Positions 17,567 to 25,871 of a stretch of DNA of 64,000 nucleotides are shown here, piece by piece. The DNA is from Stutzerimonas stutzeri (lineage in GTDB: Bacteria; Pseudomonadota; Gammaproteobacteria; Pseudomonadales; Pseudomonadaceae). The stretch is from positions 2,238,660-2,302,659 of the forward strand of contig NZ_CP007441.1 in assembly GCF_000590475.1 (NCBI RefSeq), given 5' to 3'. The notes under the pieces are model-generated. The model did no database searches, was not told the DNA's origin, and saw only the letters and a program-made list of their open reading frames with translations. Every line of letters starts with the position of its first letter. The first letter of the stretch is position 1. The position numbers were made by a program, and so were the translations under genes.

Positions 17567-18784
17567 ATGAAAACCATCAAGAAGACTGCAGCCGCCGTTC
17601 TGGTTTCCAGCATGATCGTCGGTGCCGCGCAGGCCGAAATCAGCAATGACGAGATCCGTATCGGTTATCTCGCTGACATGTCCGGCACCTACCGCGACCT
17701 GTCCGGTCCCGGCGGGCTCGAAGCGCTGCAGATGGCGATCGAGGACTTCGGAGGCACCGTCAACGGCAAGAAGATCGTGACCTTTAATGCCGACGACTTG
17801 AACAAGCCCGACGTGGGCGCCAACACCGTGCGGCAGTGGATCGACGAGCGCAACGTCGACATGGTGACCGGCATGGTTGCCAGCTCCGTGGTGCTGGCGG
17901 CGGCCAAGGTGGTGGAGCAGGGCGGCAAGTTGGCGCTGATATCCGGCGCGGCCGCATCGAGCATTACCAACGAGTATTGTTCACCCAGCCATATTCACTG
18001 GACCTACGACACCTTTGCCCTGGCCAACGGCACCGCTAACGCCGTGCTCAAGGATGGCGGCAAGAGCTGGTTCATCCTCACTGCCGATTACGCGTTCGGT
18101 CACGCCATGGAAAACGACATCAAGAAGGTGGTCGAGGCCGAGGGCGGGAGCGTGGTCGGCACCGTTCGCCATCCGTTCCCGAGCAGTGACTTCTCGTCTT
18201 ACATCCTGCAGGCGCAAGGGTCCGGCGCTGACGTGGTCGCCCTGGCAAACGCCGGCGCCGACACGGTGAACTCGCTCAAGACCGCCAGCGAGTTCGGTGT
18301 GACCCAATCCGGTCAGAAACTTGCCGGCATGGTGGTGTTCCTTAACGACATCCACGCAATGGGGCTGGATGTAACTCAGGGGCTGATGCTGACCACCGGC
18401 TGGTATTGGGATATGACCGAGGAGTCCCGCGCCTGGGCCAAGCGTTATTACGATCGCGTCGGGCGCATGCCGGGCATGGTGCCGGCGGGCATCTACTCGG
18501 CGACCATGCACTATCTCAACGCCGTGAAAGAAACCGGCAGTGATGATGCTCAGGCGGTTCGCGCGCAGATGGCCAAAACACCTATCAATGACATGTTCGC
18601 CAAGAACGGCAGTATCCGAGAGGATGGTCGCATGGTGCACGACATGTATCTGGTCAAGGTGAAAACCCCAGCCGAATCCAAGGGCGAGTGGGACCTCTAC
18701 AAAGTGGTCAGCACCATCCCGGGCGATCAGGCGTTCCGGCCCATAGGCGAAAGCCAGTGCCAGAAGATGGCGGCGAAGAACTGA
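17567..18784 (+). CDS. ABC transporter periplasmic substrate-binding protein
   Basis: 405-residue LivJ-like type I periplasmic binding protein with a signal peptide (about residues 1-24, ending AQAE). The mature part has the two-lobe fold, opening IRIGYLADMSGTYRDLSGPG, with SGAAASSITNEYC near 125 and ILTADYAFGHAMEND near 168. It is longer than classical LivJ, closer to HAAT binding proteins for organic acids or amides. The ligand is not readable from sequence. I chose the ATG at 17567 over a GTG two codons upstream because it directly begins the lysine-rich signal. A hairpin after the gene may keep it in excess over the permeases. Confidence 0.9.
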   Translation: MKTIKKTAAAVLVSSMIVGAAQAEISNDEIRIGYLADMSGTYRDLSGPGGLEALQMAIEDFGGTVNGKKIVTFNADDLNKPDVGANTVRQWIDERNVDMVTGMVASSVVLAAAKVVEQGGKLALISGAAASSITNEYCSPSHIHWTYDTFALANGTANAVLKDGGKSWFILTADYAFGHAMENDIKKVVEAEGGSVVGTVRHPFPSSDFSSYILQAQGSGADVVALANAGADTVNSLKTASEFGVTQSGQKLAGMVVFLNDIHAMGLDVTQGLMLTTGWYWDMTEESRAWAKRYYDRVGRMPGMVPAGIYSATMHYLNAVKETGSDDAQAVRAQMAKTPINDMFAKNGSIREDGRMVHDMYLVKVKTPAESKGEWDLYKVVSTIPGDQAFRPIGESQCQKMAAKN

Positions 18785-18804
18785 TTCGCCCGATCCGTGC
18801 CTTT

Positions 18805-18835
18805 ACCCGGCCGGCTCTCGCCAGAGCGGCCGGGT
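18805..18835 (+). promoter_or_regulatory. Intra-operon hairpin after the binding-protein gene
   Basis: ACCCGGCCGGCTCT pairs with AGAGCGGCCGGGT around a 4-nt CGCC loop, with one unpaired base, 21 bp past the binding-protein stop. Such stems between binding-protein and permease genes commonly stabilise the upstream message or attenuate read-through, giving binding-protein excess. There is a T-run some bases further on (about 18847), so partial termination is possible. Confidence 0.6.
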
Positions 18836-18863
18836 GCCCCGAAAATTTTTTGGGTAGAGAATC

Positions 18864-19751
18864 ATGACTCTCGTTTTCGGCGTCCCCCTGAGCGTTCTGT
18901 TCGGGCAGCTATTGCTCGGCCTGATCAACGGGTCGTTCTATGCGCTGCTGAGCCTTGGTCTGGCAATCATCTTCGGCCTGCTTCGCATCATCAACTTCGC
19001 CCACGGCGCGCAGTACATGCTCGGTGCCTTTGCGGCGTTTCTTGGGCTGAACTACCTGGGCATCAATTACTGGGCAGCGCTGCTGCTATCGCCGCTGGTG
19101 GTCGGGTTGCTGGGCATCGGGATCGAGCGCGGCCTGCTGCGCCGCATTGCCGGCGAGGATCATCTGTACGGGCTGCTGCTGACCTTCGGGTTGGCGCTGA
19201 TCGTCGAGGGCAGCTTCGTCAAGCTGTTCGGCGTGTCGGGTTCATCCTATCCAATGCCGGAGATGCTCAAGGGTGGGCACAACCTGGGCTTCATGTTTCT
19301 GCCGACCTACCGTGGCTGGGTCATCGTTGCGGCGCTGACGGTGTGCTTCGCTACCTGGTACATGATCGAGCGGACTCGGCTGGGTTCCTATCTGCGCGCC
19401 GGTACCGAAAACCCCAAGCTGATGCAGGCGTTCGGTATTAACGTGCCGCTGCTGATCACTTTGACCTACGGGTACGGTGTGGCGCTCGCTGCCTTCGCCG
19501 GTGTGCTGGCTGCGCCGATCTATGCGGTGACGCCGGGCATGGGCTCGAATCTGTTGATCGTGGTGTTCGCCGTGGTGGTGATCGGCGGTATGGGTTCGAT
19601 TATGGGCGCGATCATCACGGGTCTCGCCATGGGGCTGATCGAGGGCCTGACCAAGGTGTTCTATCCCGAGGCAGCCAACACGGTGATTTTCGTGATCATG
19701 GTTCTGGTCCTGCTGGTTCGCCCCGCCGGCCTGTTTGGTAAGGAGGCGTGA
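18864..19751 (+). CDS. Branched-chain-type ABC permease (LivH-like)
   Basis: 295-residue inner-membrane permease of the HAAT family, with about eight hydrophobic segments. The N-terminal GLINGSFYALLSLGLAIIFG and the ATPase-docking region IGGMGSIMGAIITGLAMG near residue 238 are family hallmarks. It is 79 bp downstream of the binding-protein gene and its stop lies 2 bp before the next permease start, with an AGGAGG ribosome site embedded in its last codons. It pairs with the LivM-like subunit to form the channel. Confidence 0.92.
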   Translation: MTLVFGVPLSVLFGQLLLGLINGSFYALLSLGLAIIFGLLRIINFAHGAQYMLGAFAAFLGLNYLGINYWAALLLSPLVVGLLGIGIERGLLRRIAGEDHLYGLLLTFGLALIVEGSFVKLFGVSGSSYPMPEMLKGGHNLGFMFLPTYRGWVIVAALTVCFATWYMIERTRLGSYLRAGTENPKLMQAFGINVPLLITLTYGYGVALAAFAGVLAAPIYAVTPGMGSNLLIVVFAVVVIGGMGSIMGAIITGLAMGLIEGLTKVFYPEAANTVIFVIMVLVLLVRPAGLFGKEA

Positions 19752-19753
19752 AC

Positions 19754-20779
19754 ATGACGACACAAGAAAGCGTTCAAGCAGCCGCGTTGCAGGCGACTCC
19801 CACCGAGGTCAAAGCCAATGCCGAGCACGAGCGTCGCCGAGCCGCTCGGCGGCGTATGTATATCTTCTACGGCGTCTTGCTGGCCGTGGCGCTGGTGGCG
19901 CCGATGATGGTTTACCCCGTATTCCTGATGAAGCTGCTGTGCTTCGCGTTGTTCGCTTGCGCTTTCAATCTGCTGTTGGGCTATGCGGGGTTGCTGTCCT
20001 TCGGGCATGCGGCTTTCTTCGCCTGCGGCGGGTATATCACCGGCTATATGCTCAGCAGCTTCAACGGTCTGAGCACCGAGCTGGGCATCCTTGCCGGCAC
20101 GCTGGCGTCGACGGTACTGGGACTGATCTTCGGGCTGCTGGCGATCCGCAGGCAGGGCATCTATTTTGCGATGATCACCCTGGCGTTGGCGCAGATGGCT
20201 TTTTTTGTTTTTGTGCAGGCGCCATTCACCGGCGGAGAAAACGGCATGCAGGGCGTGCCGCGCGGGTTCTTGCTGGGCTTGTTCGACATGCAGAACAACA
20301 TGGCGCTGTACTACTTCGTGCTAACGGTGTTCGTGTTCGGTTTCGCCATCATTCAGCGCACCATTCACTCGCCATACGGCCAGGTGCTCAAGGCAATTCG
20401 CGAAAACGAACCCCGGGCGATATCGCTCGGCTACAACGTCGATGCGCACAAGTTGCTGGCATTCGTCATCTCTGCCGCGTTGACCGGCCTGGCCGGCTCG
20501 ACCAAGACCGTGGTGTTCCAGCTCGCCTCGTTGACCGATGCGCACTGGCACATGTCCGGCGAAGTGATCCTGATGACCTTGCTGGGCGGTGTCGGCACCA
20601 TTCTCGGTCCGATCGTGGGTGCGACGGTGGTGGTGACTTTGCAGAGCTCGCTATCCAACGGGCCGCTGGGCGAGTGGGTGCATGTGATTCTGGGCGTGAT
20701 TTTCGTGCTCTGCGTGCTGCTGTTCCGCTCCGGCATCGTGGGTTGGCTGGAGCGACTGATCAAGCGCAATTTCAAGTAG
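19754..20779 (+). CDS. Branched-chain-type ABC permease (LivM-like)
   Basis: 341-residue second permease. A hydrophilic arginine-rich N-terminus of about 35 residues precedes the membrane segments. The motif CAFNLLLGYAGLLSFGHAAFF near residue 72 and the cytoplasmic GGVGTILGPIVGA loop near 278 are typical LivM features. I chose the ATG at 19754 because AGGAGG (19741-19746) lies 7 nt upstream; a GTG at 19748 would be too close. It is the last gene of the transporter operon, followed by a hairpin shared with the opposing gene. Confidence 0.92.
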   Translation: MTTQESVQAAALQATPTEVKANAEHERRRAARRRMYIFYGVLLAVALVAPMMVYPVFLMKLLCFALFACAFNLLLGYAGLLSFGHAAFFACGGYITGYMLSSFNGLSTELGILAGTLASTVLGLIFGLLAIRRQGIYFAMITLALAQMAFFVFVQAPFTGGENGMQGVPRGFLLGLFDMQNNMALYYFVLTVFVFGFAIIQRTIHSPYGQVLKAIRENEPRAISLGYNVDAHKLLAFVISAALTGLAGSTKTVVFQLASLTDAHWHMSGEVILMTLLGGVGTILGPIVGATVVVTLQSSLSNGPLGEWVHVILGVIFVLCVLLFRSGIVGWLERLIKRNFK

Positions 20780-20832
20780 CGGTGCGCGCCGGGGGCGGCT
20801 TTGGTAGCTCCCACGCTTCGCCTTGGCACGGC

Positions 20833-20861
20833 TAGAAAAAGCCCCGTCTGCACGGGGCCTG
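20833..20861 (-). terminator. Terminator between convergent permease and enoyl-CoA hydratase genes
   Basis: GCCCCGT and ACGGGGC form a stem around a short loop. Read on the minus strand it is followed by TTTTTC, a proper intrinsic terminator for the enoyl-CoA hydratase gene whose stop lies at 20868. On the plus strand it may weakly end the transporter operon. Confidence 0.85.
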
Positions 20862-20867
20862 TTCATT

Positions 20868-21644
20868 TCAGGCGTTGCGCCAGGTGGGACGGCGTTTTTC
20901 GAGGAAAGCATTCACGCCTTCCTTCTGGTCCTGGGTATCGAACAGTTCCGCGAACAGCTCACGCTCGGCGGCCCAGCCATCGGCGTGGGTGTCGTTGCGC
21001 GCGTTCATTACCAGACGCTTGCAGCGACTGACGGAGGAGGGGCTTTGTGCGCTTACGCCTGCAGCGAGCTTGAGCGAGGCCTCGAGCGATTGTCCGCGTG
21101 GCACGACTTCCTCGACCAGGCCAATCTTTTCAGCCCGCTGTGCATCGATGCGCTCGCCACAGAGAATCATGCGCTTGGCCCAGCCTTCGCCCACTAGCCA
21201 GGGCAGGTTCTGGGTGCCGCCAGCGCAGGGCAGCAGGCCGACGCTCGCTTCGGGAAGCGCCATTTGCGCCTGTTCTTCGGCGATGCGGATGTCGCAAGCC
21301 AGTGCACACTCCAGCCCGCCGCCCATGGCGTACCCGTTGATCGCCGCGATGGAAACGCCGCGAAAACGCGTCAGCGCATCGAAGGCATGGCCGAAGCGTT
21401 CGGCTACTTCGCGCGCGCTGGCCTTGTCGCCGTCGGCGAATTGCTTGAGGTCGGCACCGGCCGAGAAGAACTTCTCACCCTGGCCAGTGATGACAAGCGC
21501 ATAGACGTTCGGATCGTCGTTGAGCTGACCGATCAGTTGTTCCAGCAAAGCCAGCGACTCGCGGTCCCAAGTGTTGGCCGGCGGGTTGGCGATGGTCAGC
21601 AGGGCGGTGTGGTCGCGTATCTCGAGCTGGATCTTCTCGCTCAT
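20868..21644 (-). CDS. Enoyl-CoA hydratase/isomerase family protein
   Basis: 258-residue crotonase-fold enzyme. The first oxyanion-hole segment is GEKFFSAGADLKQFADGD near 61-78 and the second YAMGGGLECALACDIRIA near 98-115. Glu106 (GGGLEC) and the Glu of LPEASVGLLP near 127 sit where the catalytic glutamates of enoyl-CoA hydratases lie. I chose the Met at 21644, since the upstream codons are unlike the family. It is divergent from the LysR gene (157 bp). In context it is the best candidate for hydrating tiglyl-CoA (isoleucine) and possibly methacrylyl-CoA (valine), because no other hydratase accompanies those genes. Substrate is inferred. Confidence 0.88.
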   Translation of the reverse strand: MSEKIQLEIRDHTALLTIANPPANTWDRESLALLEQLIGQLNDDPNVYALVITGQGEKFFSAGADLKQFADGDKASAREVAERFGHAFDALTRFRGVSIAAINGYAMGGGLECALACDIRIAEEQAQMALPEASVGLLPCAGGTQNLPWLVGEGWAKRMILCGERIDAQRAEKIGLVEEVVPRGQSLEASLKLAAGVSAQSPSSVSRCKRLVMNARNDTHADGWAAERELFAELFDTQDQKEGVNAFLEKRRPTWRNA

Positions 21645-21801
21645 GTCGGTTCCTTCTTGTTGGAATGATGCGTACGCCGTAAAGCGAACAGGTTCGATGA
21701 ACGAGCCTAGCAGCGTAAAAATAGTAAACACATGCGACTAAATGCAGAGGTATTCTGTTTTTTTGCACAGGCGAGCCTTGCTGGCCGGCGCGCCGAACCT
21801 C

Positions 21802-22710
21802 ATGGATCTGGAGCTTAGGGTGGATTGGGACAACCTGCGTTTCTTTCTCGAACTGTCGCGCGCGGGCAAGCTGACGGTGGCGGCGCGGCGCTTGGCGGTC
21901 GATCACACCACGGTAGCGCGCCGGGTGCAGGCGCTGGAAAAGGCGCTGGACAGGCAGCTGTTCATTCGTGCCAAGGCGGGCTATCGGTTGTCCGAAGCCG
22001 GTCGTGAATTGCTCATCCAGGCCGAGGCGATGGAAAGCGCCATTGTCTCCATCGAGCAGCCGAGCCTGACGGCTGACAAACTCTCCGGTCAGGTCCGTAT
22101 CGGCGCCACCGAGGGCTATGGCACGCTGATGTTGGCTGGACAACTGGCCACGCTCACCCGCGAATACCCGCACCTCGGTGTGGATCTGCTGGCCGTTCCG
22201 CGCTCGGTGCGCCTGGCGCGCCATGAAGCGGACATCGTCATCACGCTGGAACGGCCGGAACGCGGCCCTTACGTGATCACCAAGTTGACCGACTACGTGT
22301 TGCGGCTCTACGCCTCGGAGGCCTATCTCGCTCAGCACCCACCCATCCGCAGCCGTGAAGATCTGAGCCACCACGTGTTCGTCAGCTATATCGAGGACCT
22401 GCTTTACAGCAAGGAGCTGTTCTTCCTCGACGAGATCGTCCGCCCCCGTCAGCACTCGCTGCGCAGCACCAGCATTCTTGCCCAGCAGGAAGCGGTTGCG
22501 GCCGGAGCAGGGTTGGCGATCCTGCCGGCGTTCTCCGCCCGCAAGGAGCCCCTGCTCAAGGAAGTACTGGTCGACGAAATCGAATTCACCCGTACGTTCT
22601 GGATGCTGATGCCCGTGGAAAACAAGGATCTGGCGAGGATGCGCGTGTGCTGGGATTTTCTCCGCGCCGTCGCCGCCAGCAGCCAGGACCAGATGATGGG
22701 GCGCGCATGA
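21802..22710 (+). CDS. LysR-family transcriptional regulator
   Basis: About 302 residues: an N-terminal winged helix-turn-helix (WDNLRFFLELSRAGKLTVAA, then RRLAVDHTTVARRVQALE) and a C-terminal effector-binding region. Three starts are possible: 21742, 21802, and a GTG at 21820 that would give the common opening VDWDNLRFF with GGAG upstream. I list the middle one. It is divergent from the enoyl-CoA hydratase gene and overlaps the AraC gene by 4 nt (ATGA), so the two regulators are made together. Its target is probably the neighbouring beta-oxidation genes; this is inference. Confidence 0.88.
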   Translation: MDLELRVDWDNLRFFLELSRAGKLTVAARRLAVDHTTVARRVQALEKALDRQLFIRAKAGYRLSEAGRELLIQAEAMESAIVSIEQPSLTADKLSGQVRIGATEGYGTLMLAGQLATLTREYPHLGVDLLAVPRSVRLARHEADIVITLERPERGPYVITKLTDYVLRLYASEAYLAQHPPIRSREDLSHHVFVSYIEDLLYSKELFFLDEIVRPRQHSLRSTSILAQQEAVAAGAGLAILPAFSARKEPLLKEVLVDEIEFTRTFWMLMPVENKDLARMRVCWDFLRAVAASSQDQMMGRA

Positions 22711-23726
22711 TCCGCGAGGACAAGGGCACCATCTCGGCTCAGTTGGTGCACGAGGCACTGCGGGCGTTTACCACGCCGGCGATGCCGGCTCATGCCCTGC
22801 TGGATAATCTCGGCCTGTCGCTGATCCAGCTCGACGACTCGCAGGCGCGCGTCGATGTGACCGAATACAGCAAGCTCTGGCGGCGACTGGCGCGGCATTT
22901 CGATGATGAATTCTTCGGCATGGATGCGCGGCGAATGCGAGTCGGCAGCTTTGCCTTCGTCTGTCGCGCGACGATGGCGCAGCCGACATTGGACCGTGCT
23001 CTGCAGGTCGCGCTGGATTTCTTCGGCCTGACCTTCGAGGGCTTTCGCGGCGAACTGAACCGTAGCGAAAGTCTGGCCGAGATCGTGCTGCTGGAAAGCG
23101 ATACGTCGCCACGCCGGGCATTCACCTATTTCACCTTCTGGATGCTGCTGCATGGGTTGGCGTGCTGGCTGGTCGGGCGGCGCATCCCGTTGCTGACGGT
23201 GGAGCTACGCTGCGAGGAGCCGGCCTATACCGACGACTATCGCGTGATGTTCTCGGACAACCTGCGGTTTTCCCGGTCCACGACACGCCTTATTTTCGCC
23301 GCCGAAGTGTTGGATCTCCCGGTGCGCCGCAGTGAGTCCGAACTGCATGGCTTCCTGGCCCAGGCGCCGGCGAACATTCTGGTCAGGTACCGCGACGACA
23401 CCAGCCTCGCCAGCCGCATCAAGGCTAAATTGCGCGGATTGCCCGCCGAACGATGGCCGACCAGCGATGTGCTGGCTCAAGAGCTGTGCGTTTCGCCGTC
23501 GACTTTGCGTCGCCGTTTGGCCGAAGCCGGGCTGCCGTACCAGGCCATCAAGGACCTGGTGCGTCAGGAAATGGCAACCTTGTGGCTGGCCGATGCCGCC
23601 ATCACCTATGGCGAAATCGCCGATCGCCTCGGCTTCGCCGACGTCAGCTCCTTCTACAAGGCGTTCCGCAAATGGACCGGGACCAACCCTGGCCAGTACC
23701 GGCGGCTGGTCCTGGGGACGGTCTAG
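22707..23726 (+). CDS. AraC-family transcriptional regulator
   Basis: 339 residues, with an N-terminal ligand-binding region of the arabinose-binding-like type (about 15-200) and a C-terminal double helix-turn-helix (about 240-335). Visible segments are LAQELCVSPSTLRRRLAEAG and, later, EIADRLGFADVSSFYKAFRK, the standard AraC recognition pattern. The ATG is embedded in the LysR stop (ATGA). It lies 167 bp upstream of the SDR-thiolase-acyl-CoA dehydrogenase operon in the same direction and is the likeliest local activator. Confidence 0.9.
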   Translation: MIREDKGTISAQLVHEALRAFTTPAMPAHALLDNLGLSLIQLDDSQARVDVTEYSKLWRRLARHFDDEFFGMDARRMRVGSFAFVCRATMAQPTLDRALQVALDFFGLTFEGFRGELNRSESLAEIVLLESDTSPRRAFTYFTFWMLLHGLACWLVGRRIPLLTVELRCEEPAYTDDYRVMFSDNLRFSRSTTRLIFAAEVLDLPVRRSESELHGFLAQAPANILVRYRDDTSLASRIKAKLRGLPAERWPTSDVLAQELCVSPSTLRRRLAEAGLPYQAIKDLVRQEMATLWLADAAITYGEIADRLGFADVSSFYKAFRKWTGTNPGQYRRLVLGTV

Positions 23727-23893
23727 ACTTCAGTCAGATCAGATTGGCCAAAACGGTCAGCCAGATTGAGAAGAACGACCATTGTCCGCACCGATCCGGC
23801 TGATGAAGATGCTGCCAAGGAGATCGCCTGGACGCCGGCCTTGACCATAGATGCCTGCGGCGGCGATCTCGGACGCTTTCGAGAGGTTGTGCT

Positions 23894-24661
23894 GTGGACA
23901 TTCAAGACAAGGTTTTCCTGATCACCGGAGGTGCCTCCGGGCTGGGCGCCGCGGCTGCCGAAACACTGCTGCTGGCCGGTGCGAAAGTCGTGCTGGCGGA
24001 CATCAACGCCGAGCTGCTGACCGAGCGCTGCGAGACGTTGGGTGCCAATGCCCTGGGTGTGATCACCAACGTATGTGACGAAGCTGCGGCGCAGGCGGCT
24101 GTGAATGAGGCGGTGGAGCGGTTCGGTGCGCTGCACGGGCTGGTCAACTGCGCCGGCGTCGCCAGCGGCGAACGGATTCTCGGTCGTCAGGGGCCGCATG
24201 GTCTGGACAGTTTCAGCAAGGTCATCGGCCTCAACCTGATCGGTACTTTCAACATGCTGCGCCTGGCTGCCGAGGCCATTGCCAGAAATGAGCCGGATGC
24301 CCAGGGCAATCGCGGCGTGATCATCAATACGGCCTCGGTCGCAGCCTACGACGGCCAGATCGGCCAGGCTGCCTATGCGGCTTCCAAGGGCGGTGTGGTC
24401 GCGATGACGCTACCGGCCGCACGTGAATTGGCACGCCACGGCATTCGCGTCATGACCATTGCCCCCGGCGTGTTCGAGACGCCGATGATGGCCGGCATGA
24501 CCCAGGAAGTGCGCGACTCGTTGGCTGCCGGCGTGCCGTTTCCGCCGCGTCTGGGTCGCGCCAATGAATATGCGGCGCTGGTACGCCACATCATCGAGAA
24601 CGACATGCTCAACGGCGAAGTGATCCGCCTAGACGGTGCGCTGCGCATGGCCGCGAAATAA
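23894..24661 (+). CDS. SDR 3-hydroxyacyl-CoA dehydrogenase (HSD10-like)
   Basis: 255-residue classical short-chain dehydrogenase resembling type 10 hydroxyacyl-CoA dehydrogenases that oxidise 3-hydroxy-2-methylbutyryl-CoA in isoleucine breakdown. The NAD-binding motif TGGASGLG is at 11-18, an acidic residue after the second strand (VLADINAE) favours NAD, and NCAGVASGE is near 85. The catalytic triad is Ser148, Tyr161 and Lys165 in YAASK. It begins with GTG at 23894, preceded by GAGAGG at a 7-nt spacing. A thiolase follows 13 bp later. Substrate is inferred from family and operon. Confidence 0.88.
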   Translation: MDIQDKVFLITGGASGLGAAAAETLLLAGAKVVLADINAELLTERCETLGANALGVITNVCDEAAAQAAVNEAVERFGALHGLVNCAGVASGERILGRQGPHGLDSFSKVIGLNLIGTFNMLRLAAEAIARNEPDAQGNRGVIINTASVAAYDGQIGQAAYAASKGGVVAMTLPAARELARHGIRVMTIAPGVFETPMMAGMTQEVRDSLAAGVPFPPRLGRANEYAALVRHIIENDMLNGEVIRLDGALRMAAK

Positions 24662-24674
24662 TCGGAGACAGCGA

Positions 24675-25862
24675 ATGAACAACGATCCAATCGTGATTCT
24701 CGGCAGCGCCCGCACCCCCATGGGTGGCTTTCAAGGCGATCTGAAAAGCCTCAGCGCGCCGGAGCTGGGCGCGGCGGCGATTCGCGCTGCAGTGGAGCGC
24801 AGCGGTGTCTCAGCCGAACAGGTGCAGGAAGTGTTGATGGGCTGCGTGCTTCCAGCCGGCCTCGGCCAGGCGCCGGCACGGCAGGCGGCGCTCGGCGCGG
24901 GGCTGGGCAAAGCCACCGCGACCACTACGCTGAACAAGATGTGCGGCTCGGGCATGCAGGCGGCGATTCTCGCCCACGACGCGTTGCGTGCCGGCAGCGT
25001 CGACCTGATCGTCGCGGGTGGCATGGAAAGCATGTCCAACGCGCCTTATCTGCTGGAAAAGGCTCGCGGCGGTTATCGCATGGGTCACGGCAAGGTGCTC
25101 GATCACATGTTCCTCGACGGCCTCGAAGATGCCTACGACAAGGGCCGGTTGATGGGCACCTTTGCCGAGGACTGCGCGCAGAACCACGGCTTCAGCCGCG
25201 AAGAGCAGGACGCCTACGCACTGACGTCGCTGCAGCGTGCTCGGGACGCCATTACCGCGGGCCGTTTCGCCAGGGAGATCGTCCCGCTGGATGTCACCCA
25301 AGGGCGCGAGCAGCGCACCATTCGCGACGATGAACAGCCGCCCAAGTCGATGCCGGAGAAGATTCCGTCCCTCAAGCCGGCGTTCCGCGACGGCGGCACT
25401 GTTACCGCAGCCAACTCCAGCTCGATATCCGATGGCGCCGCGGCGCTGGTGCTGACGCGGCGTTCCGAGGCCGAGCGTCGCGGCTTGAAGCCTCAGGCGC
25501 TCATCCATGGCCACGCGGTGTTTGCCGACGCACCGAACCTGTTCCCGACTGCGCCTATCGGCGCCATTCACAAGCTGTTGGAGCGCACCGGCTGGCGTCT
25601 CGACGAGGTGGATCTGTTCGAGATCAACGAGGCCTTCGCCGTAGTCAGCATGGTCACCATGCGCGAGCTCGGTCTGGATCACGCCAAGGTCAACGTCAAC
25701 GGTGGTGCCTGCGCCCTCGGCCACCCGATCGGTGCGTCTGGTGCGCGCATTCTCGTGACGCTGATTGCCGCGCTGCGCGACCGTGGGCTGCGCAAGGGCA
25801 TTGCGGCCATCTGCATCGGCGGTGGCGAAGCGACCGCCATGGCCGTCGAACTGCTCGATTGA
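24675..25862 (+). CDS. Acetyl-CoA acyltransferase (thiolase)
   Basis: 395-residue type II thiolase. The nucleophilic Cys90 is in NKMCGSGMQA, the His in the EINEAFA region near 320-330, and the C-terminal proton-transfer Cys in NGGACALGHPIGASGARI near 350. It cleaves 3-ketoacyl-CoA. In this operon (SDR upstream, acyl-CoA dehydrogenase downstream) cleavage of 2-methylacetoacetyl-CoA to acetyl-CoA plus propionyl-CoA is the natural role. A biosynthetic acetoacetyl-CoA thiolase role is also possible. I chose the start at 24675 because it opens the family-typical IVILGSARTPMGG. Confidence 0.92.
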   Translation: MNNDPIVILGSARTPMGGFQGDLKSLSAPELGAAAIRAAVERSGVSAEQVQEVLMGCVLPAGLGQAPARQAALGAGLGKATATTTLNKMCGSGMQAAILAHDALRAGSVDLIVAGGMESMSNAPYLLEKARGGYRMGHGKVLDHMFLDGLEDAYDKGRLMGTFAEDCAQNHGFSREEQDAYALTSLQRARDAITAGRFAREIVPLDVTQGREQRTIRDDEQPPKSMPEKIPSLKPAFRDGGTVTAANSSSISDGAAALVLTRRSEAERRGLKPQALIHGHAVFADAPNLFPTAPIGAIHKLLERTGWRLDEVDLFEINEAFAVVSMVTMRELGLDHAKVNVNGGACALGHPIGASGARILVTLIAALRDRGLRKGIAAICIGGGEATAMAVELLD

Positions 25863-25871
25863 GGAATTGCC

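Noticed and set aside
19735..20835. Alternative plus-strand frame over the LivM-like permease suggesting a frameshift
   Set aside because: The permease frame is intact with all family motifs; the alternative frame is out-of-phase noise.
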